Origin: Tachypleus tridentatus
Lineage: Eukaryota > Arthropoda > Merostomata > Xiphosura > Limulidae
Assembly (NCBI RefSeq): GCF_004210375.1
Contig: NW_027467782.1
Location: forward strand, 32,725,771 to 32,789,770
DNA length: 64,000 nucleotides
Direction of reading: 5' to 3'
The stretch's first letter is position 1; every line of letters starts with the position of its first letter. The position numbers were made by a program, and so were the translations under genes. Shown here piece by piece: positions 41,238 through 49,984 of the stretch. Under the pieces are notes generated by a model. That model made no database searches and was not told the origin of the DNA. It saw only the letters and a list, made by a program, of their open reading frames with translations.

Positions 41238-42894
41238 ATGGCGAAGCGCAAGCTTGTATCGATAGAAACTAAAATTACAGCAATAGAAGAAGTTGAAAAA
41301 AAAAAGTTAAAACAAAAACAGAAATAGCAAAAGCATTTGATGTGCCTCTGAACACTTTGTCAACATGGTTGAAAAATAAAGAGTCCATATTGTCTTCTCG
41401 AGACAACTTTTGTCCCAATAGAAAACGCATGCGAACTGCAAAACATTCTGACGTAGAAGCGGCATTGCTTCTGTGGTACAAAAATGCTGGATCAGAGAAT
41501 GTTCCTATCTCTGGGCCTGTTATGCAAGCAAAGGCAAAAAAACTTGCTGATCAAATGGGAATCACTGACTTTTGCATGAGTGATGGGTGGTTAACCCGAT
41601 TCAAAAAAAAGACACGACATTCAATTTCGTACGATCTGTGGTGAGTCTGGTAGTGTAGAACCAGAGCAAACAAACCAGTGGACATCAACAACACTGCCAC
41701 GCCTGCTAGAAAACTACAGCCCACGGGATGTCTTCAACGCAGATGAGTCTGGCTTATTTTTTAAACTTCTGCCAGACAAGTCTCTTGTTATCAAGGGAGA
41801 CTCCTGTCACGGCGGGAAGCGAGCGAAGGAGTGGCTGTCTGTTTTGGTATGCGCCAATATGGACGGCACCGAGAAGCTTCCTTTACTTGTCATAGGTGAG
41901 TGTCAAAAGCAGGTAAAATATTTTCCTGTGTTTTCTTTAGAAGTTGTTATTTTATGATTTTCTTCAGATTATTGACATGTAAATGTTTCATTTTAATTTC
42001 AAGACATTAACCATGTACATTTTCTTTCTTTCTTTTAGGAAGGCAGCAAAACCGCGTTGCTTCAAAGACGTCAAAACCCTGCCAACACCATACAAAGCCA
42101 ACAAGCGAGCTTGGATGACATCAGATCCATTCACCGAGTGGCTGAGAGAACTTGACCGAAAGGTTGTGCTGCAGAAAAGAAAGGTCCTTATGATAATTGA
42201 CCACTGCCCCGCCCACTCCAACCCCACTGGACTTAAGGCCATCAAGCTGGTGTTCCTGCCTCCCAATACCACAAGCAAGACACAGCCCATGGACCAAGGC
42301 ATCATCGCCAATCTAAAACATCATTACCGCACCCTACTGCTACAGCGTCTTATTGATTCAATAGACAATAAAAGTGTTTTCACTGTGACTGTGCTTGAAG
42401 CCATGCGACTGCTACGCTCTGCCTGGTCATTGGTAAAGCAATCAACCATAGCCAATTGCTTCAGAACTTGTGGCTTCTCCTCTTCAGAGCCAGCAGAAAA
42501 CAGTGAGGACCCCGAGGATGACATACCATTGGCCCAGCTCTTGACACGGCTGAATGACACTGGGTTTACGGTGGATGGCACAGCAGAGGACTACGAGACT
42601 GCTGATAATGATCTGATCACTAGCGCGCCCCTGACAGACAGTGATATTGTGGCCATGGTGCAAAATAAACAGACACCAGAAAATGACAGTGAAAGTGAAG
42701 ATGACGACCATGAGGAACCCCCCATCCCAACACATTCTGCAACTCGTGAGATGTGCCTGCAACTTCAGAGATATCTTGAACACCAGGCTAACGCAGGACA
42801 GTTTATCTCTCAATTAAACATGATGGAGCGTTTTGTGACCAAGTGCCAGAGGGACAGCAGTTCGCAAAAAAGCATTGTGCAATATTTCAAGTGA
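41238..42894 (+). pseudogene. Tigger/pogo (CENP-B-like) transposase, frameshifted
   Basis: The protein would bind the element's ends and catalyse cut-and-paste transposition. From the ATG at 41238 the frame opens with a psq/CENP-B_N-like helix-turn-helix (MAKRKLVSIETKITAIEEVE), then shifts at an A-run at 41296-41305. 41322-41644 continues this helix-turn-helix and the CENP-B-type second DNA-binding domain (SDGWLTRFKK), then shifts again at the A-run at 41603-41610. 41640-41895 holds the first catalytic Asp (NADESGLFFK). After an intron-like block, 42040-42894 holds IIDHCPAHSNP and QPMDQGII, the second and third Asp, 30 residues apart. The acidic tail ends in QKSIVQYFK. The family is known for DDE/D chemistry and as the source of CENP-B and jerky genes. 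There are at least three frame breaks, so no functional protein is expected from this copy. Both A-run shifts could also be sequencing errors. Confidence 0.9.
41896..42038 (+). other. intron-like block inside the Tigger transposase
   Basis: The block begins GTGAGTG, a strong 5' splice site, and ends in a pyrimidine tract TTTCTTTCTTTCTTTTAG, a strong 3' splice site. It interrupts the conserved LLVIG ... KPRCFKDVK region of the transposase. Joining at these sites leaves the downstream frame off by one base (GG followed directly by AAG). It is therefore either a real intron next to a 1-nt deletion or an insertion that looks like an intron. Confidence 0.6.
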
Positions 42895-43025
42895 CTCCAG
42901 TTAGACGTTCTTGCTGGTGTTTGTATCCTGTACATTATAATTACATATATCTATATTATGAATGTTATTTTTTTACATGTTTTTTTTTTTTTTTACAAGT
43001 GCTGTTAATTGTCCTTTTGAATTTC

Positions 43026-43031
43026 ATTAAA
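43026..43031 (+). terminator. poly(A) signal of the Tigger transposase
   Basis: ATTAAA occurs 132 bp after the transposase stop codon, inside the element. Confidence 0.45.
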
Positions 43032-43201
43032 TGTGTTCTAAGTGTTTACACACGTGTGACTTATGAGTCTTTAATCCAATTACCGGTACTGCAACAGCCG
43101 TCAGTTATAGGGTCTACCATTACCAGACTTGGCTAGTGAATGAAAAAAAATCCTTTTTAACGAACTTCTTTTGTAACGAACAATTCTCTTTGGTCCCTAC
43201 A

Positions 43202-43226
43202 ACTTCGTTACAACGAGAGTTTACTG
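43202..43226 (-). repeat. Tigger 3' terminal inverted repeat
   Basis: The plus strand ends GAGAGTTTACTG and is followed by TA. It is the inverse of the 5' terminus and contains an inverted copy of the TTGTAACGAA motif found several times near both ends. Confidence 0.9.
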
Positions 43227-43355
43227 TACAATAAAAAACATTAAACTTTTGAAGATGTATCTCATTATAACAATGTGTTTTAACAAAAATAAACATTTTT
43301 TTTAATTTTAAAGCAACAATAAAAGAAAACAATTTTTTGTACAAAGATCTTTACT

Positions 43356-43490
43356 ATCAGCTCCTTCTTCATCAGTAATTTTATTTTCAGGACAAGGTAT
43401 AAAGGCGTCAGAAGCAAAATGTGCCATATGAGTCTTTCCTGGGCATGTAAGTTTGTAATCCATTGTCATAGTGACCAGGAGGACATGGAT
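43356..43490 (-). CDS. GCC2/GCC3-like cysteine-rich exon (partial gene)
   Basis: Reading the minus strand after an AG acceptor (complement at 43491-43492), the exon encodes YPCPPGHYDNGLQTYMPRKD (Y spans the splice), then SYGTF. A +1/-1 shift follows in TTTTGCTTCT, and then ASDAFIPCPENKITDEEGAD. The spacing of CPPG, GTFAS and CPEN.ITDEEGA is that of GCC2/GCC3 (ephrin-receptor-like) cysteine-rich repeats, which sit in extracellular parts of secreted or membrane proteins. The split codon (T|AT) matches the donor of the exon at 43674-43736, so the two form one gene. The 3' end is uncertain: a weak donor (A|GTAAAG) follows 43356, but the frame can run on to a stop near 43310. The frameshift suggests a pseudogene or a sequence error. 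The next exon downstream would have to lie beyond the Tigger element or the satellite. Which gene this is I cannot say. Confidence 0.6.
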
Positions 43491-43673
43491 CTAAAGCCGT
43501 TAAAAGTACATAGCTAAACATTTATTTACCCAGTGTTAATTTTTATAATCCTAACAACGAGTTTATTATCAAAAAACAAATTTGTTGTATCAAAACTACA
43601 TGATATTAAAAGTCTTTCATCTTTTTGTGTTTAATGGAAACTATTAACCTTATTGTGTGTAATATATACTTAC

Positions 43674-43736
43674 AACACCTGTCAGCATATCTTCGGTATT
43701 CTCGAGGGCAAGTGAGGTTTTCTGCTGGAACATACA
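43674..43736 (-). CDS. short exon of the same cysteine-rich gene
   Basis: This 63-bp minus-strand exon is bounded by TTTCTTCAG at its acceptor and GTAAGT at its donor (plus-strand ACTTAC at 43668-43673). It encodes YVPAENLTCPREYRRYADRC with two bases at the start and one at the end as split codons. The phase joins exactly to the exon at 43356-43490, giving RCYPCPPG across the junction. Regular cysteines and good splice sites argue for a genuine exon. I did not find the preceding exon, which should lie at higher coordinates. A SINE occupies 43796-44071 in that intron. Confidence 0.6.
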
Positions 43737-43795
43737 CTGAAGAAAACAAGAGAAAGTTAAATCTTTTTTAGCTCATTTACTGTCGCCGGTAGGAT

Positions 43796-44071
43796 TTGTT
43801 TGTTTGTTTTGGAATTTCGCACAAAGCTACTTGAGGGCTATCTGTGCTAGCCGTCCCTAATTTAGCAGTGTAAGACTAGAGGGAAGGCAGCTAGTCATCA
43901 CCACCCACCGCCAACTCTTGGGTTACTCTTTTACCAACGAATAGTGGGATTGACCGTCACATTATACGCCCCCACGGCTGGGAGGACGAGCATGTTTAGC
44001 GCGACGCGGGCGCGAACCCGCGACCCTCGGATTACGAGTCGCACGCCTTACGCGCTTGGCCATGCCGGGCC
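43796..44071 (-). mobile_element. tRNA-derived SINE, family 1, full length with TSD
   Basis: This is a complete minus-strand copy. The plus strand runs from the TTTG-rich tail complement to CATGCCGGGC, the complement of the head GCCCGGCATG. The B-box complement lies in GGGCGCGAACCCGCGACCC. Direct repeats flank it, CGCCGGTAGGA at 43784-43794 and CGCCGATAGGA at 44073-44083, which are the target-site duplication. This is a fairly young copy inserted in an intron of the cysteine-rich gene. Confidence 0.92.
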
Positions 44072-44405
44072 ACGCCGATAGGAATAGAAAGTTTTACACA
44101 GTGCGAGATCCGTGAGAAAAATAAAACGCGTTCTTCAAAATGGTTTATTGACAGCAAAGTTTTATTTCTTTATATACTTAGTAACTGAATCAACTCATTA
44201 AACTAATCACAGAGTTTATCTCTATCAATCATGTTGAACCTTGAGGTACGTTTCATTTACTTTGGTATTTCTCTTGTAAAATTTGTATTTAGCAAAGTTT
44301 AATGTAAAACTATTTATTCTAATGTCAGTTATGAAAATACAGGTTATTTTGGGAATATTACGCTGGTAAAATGTGTCAGTATATGATTTGAAGGTGTCTT
44401 GCAAA
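44072..44405. other. AT-rich sequence, nothing recognised
   Basis: I find no supported gene or repeat here. Confidence 0.5.
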
Positions 44406-44519
44406 CAAGAGTTGGAGGTCGGTGGTGATGACTAGCTGCCTTCTCTCTATTCTTACACTGCTGAATTAGTAAGGACGGCTAGCCATCGTGTAGCTTTGTG
44501 CGAAATTAAAAAAACAAAT
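44406..44519 (+). mobile_element. SINE fragment, family 1, 5'-truncated
   Basis: It begins at CAAGAGTTGGAGGTCGGTGG, continues GTGATGACTAGCTGCCTTCT and GACGGCTAGCCATCGTGTAG, and ends in an A-rich tail. The tRNA-like head is absent and the copy is moderately diverged. Confidence 0.8.
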
Positions 44520-44712
44520 AGATATGTGTTCCAGAATCCGTTACCAGATAGACTCCTACATAATACAATAATGTACTTTAATCAGAATTGGATGAAAAAC
44601 TAATTACAATGTGAACTAGATAGGCATCTCATACATGATGAAGCTAGTCCTAAATATCTCTCCCCAGTTAATTTATATTTTAAATATAAAAATAAATTAA
44701 AAAATAATAAGA

Positions 44713-44745
44713 AATATATATATATATATACACACATATATACAT
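44713..44745. repeat. TA/CA microsatellite
   Basis: A run of TA dinucleotides passes into CACACATATATACATG. It is a simple sequence repeat. Confidence 0.8.
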
Positions 44746-44769
44746 GTATTAAACAATAATAAGAATGCC

Positions 44770-45046
44770 TTGTTTGTTTTGTTTTGAATTTCGCACAAAG
44801 CTACTCGAGGGCTATCTGTGCTAACCGTCCCTAATTTAGCAGTGTAAGAACAGAGGGAAGGCAGCTAGTCATCACTACCCCCCGCCAACTCTTGGGCTAC
44901 TCTTTTACCAACGAATAGTGGGATTGACCGTAACATTATACACCCCCACGGCTGGGAGGGCGAGCATGTTTAGCGCGACGCGGGCACGAACCCGCGACCC
45001 TCGGATTACGAGTCGCACGCCTTACGCGATTGGCCATGCCGGGCCC
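44770..45046 (-). mobile_element. tRNA-derived SINE, family 1, full length with perfect TSD
   Basis: This is a complete copy from the TTTGTTTTG tail complement to GGCCATGCCGGGCCC, the head complement. Perfect 12-bp direct repeats AATAAGAATGCC flank it at 44758-44769 and 45048-45059, the signature of target-primed reverse transcription. Its close match to the copy at 43796-44071 marks both as recent. Confidence 0.95.
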
Positions 45047-45911
45047 AAATAAGAATGCCACCAACAAACTTGACATTCTGGTGATAGAATAAAATAATCA
45101 CTTTCTATGAGCCACAGGACATTGCCCTGAAAATCAAAATAATATCAGTTCTGCAATTACAAATACCAGTCCGGCAAGAACATAAGTACGGGGAGGAGGA
45201 AGAGGTCATAAAGAACCTGACCCTCCAGGGTATGAACTTTTCTTACCCAAACACTGACAGAAAGAATCCGTTAAAACAAAATATAATAATTTTGCTAGGA
45301 CGTGAAGACAACAAGGTAGAACTGGTGTTTATTGTAGACGGAAATTTATTTTCTCATATGACAAATACAGTTGTCGAGAACATTCCATTTCTTGAATATT
45401 TCAAATTGTAAATTCTATTTTAGGTGAATTAATAACATTCGAATAATCATTTAATAAAACAGACCAGTGAAAGATTCTGAAACTGGATAAAAGTGATGGA
45501 ATAATAACCTTAACGAATAAGAGAATTAAAGTACCAAGAGACAGACAAATAGAAGTGACAAGAAATTTTATTAAAGTTGTTAAACCCAATCATATCAAAA
45601 TGTGATAGTTCATATCTTATTAGAATTACATGCTATAAAATAAAACGTATCGTTTCCTGATAGGTATCAACATTACCGTTCAAGCCATAAAACTATTTTT
45701 TTTTTTTTTAGAATGATGTTTTTAATTTATGTGAGATGAAAGAAACTATTACTGAAATACTTTCTACTGTCTGTAAATTCCTAATAAAGTATATTACTTC
45801 AACACTTTTGATCCAAAATTGGAAGTCTTGAAATTTTTACATTTTGAAATTAATTCATATACTTTGCACTTATTGAAAAACATTGAACTTATATCACATA
45901 CATTTGTATGT

Positions 45912-46135
45912 TGAATTTCGCGCAAAAGTTTCACGAAGGCTATCTGCGCTAGCTCTCATTAATTTAGCAGTGTAAGACTAGAAAAAAGGCAGCTGGTCAT
46001 CACCACCCACCGCCAACTCTTTAGCTATTCTTTTACCAACGAATACTGGGGCTATCTGTCATTTTACAACGCCCCAACGACTGAATGGTCGAACATGTTT
46101 GTGTAATGGGATTCAAAGTCTTTCTTTGGATTACA
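45912..46135 (-). mobile_element. old, diverged family 1 SINE in duplication copy A
   Basis: The plus strand reads TTGAATTTCGCGCAAAAG, GGCTATCTGCGCTAGC, CATCACCACCCACCGCCAAC and CTTTTACCAACGAATACTGG, then a degraded head. A corresponding copy lies at 47696-47935, so insertion predates the duplication. Confidence 0.8.
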
Positions 46136-46756
46136 ACGAATTATGGTAATCCTTACCAAATCAGTCTTGTCTTAATAATACCAGCAAAAAATAACAGGAT
46201 TTACCATAAACAACAGTCATCAATGAATCGCTTTAACATAAATGTATCTTTCACTTGTTATTGAATATTCTATAAAGTGATATTTACGTTACCAAATCGC
46301 TCAGGAAAAAGTGTTAGAAACGAAATGTTAAGTAGTTATTATTTAATTCTTCTGGTGTTTGTGGTAGTTAAATGTACACAATATTCTCCAGTCTGAACCA
46401 AAGCAAATTTAACTTTTTAGAAAGTTTTGAAGGATTTGTACGAAAAGAAAATAGAGAAAAACACAAATCATTATTTACAATGTACGAGTGAGGGTTTGAG
46501 AACTGCATTTGATATATAAAAGTTTAAGCGTGTCAATAATAAATGAGTTGAAACACCATTCAAGAACAGATACAGTGAAGAACCAGCTTACTTGTTTACA
46601 GGTTTTTACTTCATGTAAATGTAATGTAAAATGAATGAAAGGGTATGTTGTGACCAGAGTCGTATTTATATTCAATAACACATGGTTGAGGATTATGCTC
46701 GTTTATGTGAGTGCTTTACTCCCTATTTCTCTGACTTAGGCTTATATACTGTTATT

Positions 46757-46869
46757 TGTTTTTGTTTTGTTTTTGAATTTTGCGCAAAGCTACTCGAGGG
46801 CTGTCTGCACTAGCCGTCCCTAATTTTCCAGTGTAAGACAAGAGGTAAGGCAGCTAGTTATCACCACCT
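46757..46869 (-). mobile_element. family 1 SINE, 3' half, cut at the end of copy A
   Basis: The plus strand has TTTTGAATTTTGCGCAAAGC, GGGCTGTCTGCACTAGCCGT and AGTTATCACCACC, then stops. The continuing part of a SINE appears 213 bp later at 47083, with about 20 bp of the element (the CCGCCAACTCTTGGG part) missing between them. Confidence 0.8.
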
Positions 46870-47082
46870 TGATACCTTATATTTTTAGGTTTAGAAAGTT
46901 TAAAGAAAACTTTGTATTCGTGAGGTTGATTTGACGAAGAGCATCATCTTTACTTTAACATTATTAGCTGCTAAAACAGAAGAATCACATTTTGCATAAC
47001 TCTAACCAACGCATTCAAATGAGCTAAAACAAAAATATCGCAAACACGTGGTTACATTAATAATCAATATTGCCAGTTAAAC

Positions 47083-47231
47083 TACTCTTTTACCAACGAA
47101 TAGTGGGATTGACCGTCACATTATACACCCCCACGGCTGGGAGGGCGAGCGTGTTTAGCGCGACGCGGGCGCGAACCCGCGTCCCTCGGATTAAGAGTCG
47201 TACGCCTTACGCGCTTGGCCATGCCAGGCCT
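47083..47231 (-). mobile_element. family 1 SINE, 5' half
   Basis: The plus strand reads CTACTCTTTTACCAACGAAT, then GACGCGGGCGCGAACCCGCG (the B-box complement) and CTTGGCCATGCCAGGCC (the head complement). Duplication copy B begins directly after it. It may be the other part of the 46757 SINE split by a 213-bp insertion, or a separate fragment left by a SINE-mediated exchange. Confidence 0.8.
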
Positions 47232-48627
47232 AGTCATTTATTAAAACAGACCAGTGAAAGATTCTGAAACCAGATAAAAGTGATGGAGTAATAACCTTAA
47301 CGAATCAGAGAATTTAAGTACTAAGAAATAGACAAATAGTAGTGATAAGAAATTTTATTAAAGTTGTTAAACTTTATCATATCAAAATGTGATAGTTCAT
47401 ATCTTATTAGCATTACATGATATGAAACAAAACGTATCGTTTCCTGATAGGTATCAACATTACCGTTCAAGCCATAAAAACTGTTTTCTTTTTCTTTAGA
47501 ATGACGTTTTTAATTTCTGTGAGATGAAAGAAACTATTAGTGAAATACTTTATACTGTCTGTAAATTCATAATAAAGTATATTACTTCAACACTTTTGAT
47601 CCAAAATTGGAAGTCTTCAAATTTTTATATTTTGAGATGAATTTATATACTTTGTACTTATTGAAAAACATTTAACTTATATTACGTACATTTGTCTGTT
47701 GAATCTCGCGAAAAATTACACGAGGGCTATCTGCGTAGGCTCTAATTAATTTAGCAGTGTAAGATTGGAAGAAAGGCAGCTAGTTATCAGCACCCACCGC
47801 CAACTCTTTAGCTATTCTTTTACCAATGAATACTGGGGATATCTGTCACTTTACAACGCCCAGGCTACTGAATGTGCAAACATATTTATGTGATGGGGAT
47901 TCGAAGTATTTCTTTGGATTATAACGAATTATGCTAATTTTTACCAAATCAGCCTTGTCTTAATAATACCAGCAAAAATAACATGATTTACCATAAACAA
48001 CAGTCATCAATGAATCGCTTTAACATAAATGTATCTTTCACTTGTTATTGAATATTCTATAAAGTGATATTTACGTTACCAAATCGCTCAGGAAAAAGTG
48101 TTAGAAACGAAATGTTAAGTAGTTATTATTTAATTCCTGTGGTGTTTGTGGTAGTTAAATGTACACAATATTCTCCAGTCTGAACCAAAGCAAATTTAAC
48201 TTTTAAGAAAGTTTTGAAGGATTTGTACGAAAAAAAATAGAGAAAAAACAAAAATTATTATTTACAATGTACGAGTGAGGGTTTGAGAACTGCATTTGAT
48301 ATATAAAAGTTTAAGCGTGCCAAAAATAAATGAGTTGAAATACCATTCATGAACAGATGTAGTAAAGAACCAGCTTATTTGTTTATAGAGGGATTTTACG
48401 TCTTGTAAATGTAATGTAAAATGAATAAAAGGGGATGTTGTGACCAGAGTCGTATTTATATTCAATTACGCAAGGTTGATGATTGTGCTCGTTTATGTGG
48501 GTGCTTTTTTCCCTGTTTCTCTGACGTAGCTTTATGTACTATTATTTGTTTTTGTTTTTGAATTTCGCGCAAAGCTACTCGACGGTTATTTGCCGTGTAA
48601 GACTAGAGGTCAGGCAGCTAGTCCTCA
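47232..48627. repeat. tandem segmental duplication, copy B
   Basis: It matches copy A (45448-46869) with an offset of about 1.78 kb. Its left edge coincides exactly with the head end of the SINE at 47083-47231. It runs into the SINE at 48547, as copy A runs into that at 46757. Confidence 0.9.
47696..47935 (-). mobile_element. old, diverged family 1 SINE in duplication copy B
   Basis: This is the counterpart of 45912-46135: TTGAATCTCGCGAAAAATTA, GGGCTATCTGCGTAGG, CAGCACCCACCGCCAACTC and TTTTACCAATGAATACTGGG are all recognisable. Confidence 0.75.
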
Positions 48628-48795
48628 CCACCCACCGCCAACTCTTGGGCTACTCTTTTACCAGCGAATAGTGGGATTGGTCGTAACATTGTAAAGCCCC
48701 AACGGCTGAAAGGGTGAGCTTGTTTAGCGCGACGGGGATGTGAACCCGCGACCCTCAGGTTACGCATGCCTTAATAAACCTGGCCATGCCGGGCC
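48547..48795 (-). mobile_element. family 1 SINE with an internal deletion
   Basis: The plus strand runs from TTTTTGAATTTCGCGCAAAG through CACCCACCGCCAACTCTTGG to TGGCCATGCCGGGCC. The segment GCTAGCCGTCCCTAATTTAG is lost, leaving GGTTATTTGCCGTGTAAGAC. It ends copy B and is followed by a tRNA-like sequence. Confidence 0.85.
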
Positions 48796-48810
48796 TTAAA
48801 AATGTACACG

Positions 48811-48881
48811 TAGAGGTGTCGGGGATCGTATCCAGAACCTTTCACGTGCAGAGCGAACGCTTTACCACTAAGCTACACTCC
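48811..48881 (-). tRNA. tRNA-Ala(UGC)-like sequence, probably a pseudogene
   Basis: The minus strand starts GGAGTGTAGCTTAGTGGTAA, which is a good A box and D arm. The anticodon arm is TTCGC-TCTGCAC-GTGAA: a five-pair stem with a seven-base loop and anticodon UGC (alanine). The acceptor stem pairs at six of seven positions (GGAGTGT with ACACCTC). The T arm is weak: the B box reads GGATACGATCC, and the T stem has two mismatches. No intron is present and no CCA is encoded. Decay of the T arm suggests a pseudogene or an unrecognised tRNA-headed retroposon. It lies 15 bp beyond a SINE head. Confidence 0.5.
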
Positions 48882-49935
48882 TTACTGTCGTTTGTGTTCA
48901 TAAACAACATTACGAATATTGCTGTCTTCACGATCTCTAGTGATAACAAGAGGCCTCGTCAGTAATAATATGGGCGATAATGTGTTGTTTTAACAAATGA
49001 GATTACAATTAAAAGTTTCAATTTAAATCCCTTTTAACTACTGGTTAAAATCATAAGAATCACTAAATCATAAGAAGTGTAAACTCATTTAGAAAGGAAT
49101 AAGCCCAAAGGATATTTTCGCTTGAAGTGGTTGTTCAACTCTTTTATTATCGGAATATCTTCTTTGCTTCACAAACCTAAGTATTTAATACCCATGCTAT
49201 ACATATTTTATAATGAATAAAAATAATTCCGTTACTATTGTCAAACCCTACAAATGGGTTCTAAGATTAAAGAATATGTTAGATGTAAAATTCGATTTTT
49301 GCATACCACTAATTTTAAATCCGTAATGAACAAATTAAGAAAAATGTGGGATAAATATCTGCAAACATATCTGATTTTAAGAATAAATATTTGGTTTCAT
49401 TGACTTCTAACTCTCCATCAATTCTTTATAGTATTAAAATAACAAACATTTGTGTTAAAAATATCTAATTTGTATACGTAAATATAAGTGTAGAGCTAAT
49501 TCAGAAAATAAAGAGTCGTACGGCAATTGTATTAACAATCTGGAACCATATTATACAATCTAAAGACAGATCGAGCATGGTCTGTATAAGTGAGATACCT
49601 TACATTCTTAGGTTTAGAACCTGAAAAAAGTATTGTTGTCTTAATTAGTCTGAAGCAACTTACTTTGTTGTTTTGATAAAAATCGCGTAAACTACATATA
49701 GTATCAGACTGGACATACAAAAGGCGTTTTCAGAAATATTTTGTCTCTCGTTATTATTGGTATATAGCAGTTGATGCGATTCGTTAACATAAAAAAGTTC
49801 TTATTGCTGTTAATCACACTAGTGTTTTAATTTTACTAATACTACTTATTGTCAATACGTTCTAGACGTACTCTGTAGACTATGTAATAATAGCTGGATT
49901 TCATTACCGAAAGATCTTTTCTCAACTGTACTCTC
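48882..49935. other. AT-rich intergenic DNA, nothing recognised
   Basis: I see no supported gene. A short stretch near 49598-49619 (ATACCTTACATTCTTAGGTT) resembles 46872-46893, hinting at a low-copy repeat. Confidence 0.4.
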
Positions 49936-49984
49936 GCAGAGGGCAAAGCGCAGTTAGCCCACTATAGAATTGTACTTAATTCAG
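49936..49984 (+). mobile_element. SINE family 2 tail fragment, diverged
   Basis: AGCGCAGTTAGCCCACTATA followed by GAATTGTACTTAATTCAG parallels the family 2 end at about 3300-3345 (AGCACAGATAGCCCATTGTG, then GCTTTGTGCTTAATTC). Confidence 0.45.

Larger units (their letters stand above)
40646..43226 (+). mobile_element. Tigger/pogo-type DNA transposon, complete ends
   Basis: The 5' end reads CAGTAAACTCTCATTGTTTC. The complement of the 3' end reads CAGTAAACTCTCGTTGTAAC. The terminal inverted repeats match at 22 of 25 positions (40646-40670 and 43202-43226). The element is flanked by TA on both sides (40644-40645 and 43227-43228), the target duplication of the Tc1/mariner/pogo superfamily. Inside lie a TATA box, a broken transposase on the same strand and a poly(A) signal. 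The length of 2,581 bp is normal for Tigger. It lies 190 bp beyond the end of the satellite. Frameshifts imply that this copy is dead, although its ends are intact. Confidence 0.93.
45448..46869. repeat. tandem segmental duplication, copy A
   Basis: From TCATTTAATAAAACAGACCA onward the sequence matches 47232-48627 along its whole length, including an old SINE (45912-46135), the stretch GAATCGCTTTAACATAAATG and the beginning of the SINE at 46757. The middle part is almost identical between copies, and the SINE-containing parts differ more. Copy A ends where its terminal SINE is cut at 46869. Confidence 0.9.

Noticed and set aside
41988-42813. Minus-strand frames opposite the Tigger transposase
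   Set aside because: They are shadows of the transposase coding sequence, which has the recognisable catalytic motifs on the plus strand.
47070-47267. 65-codon plus-strand frame
   Set aside because: It reads through a SINE head in antisense and is not a gene.
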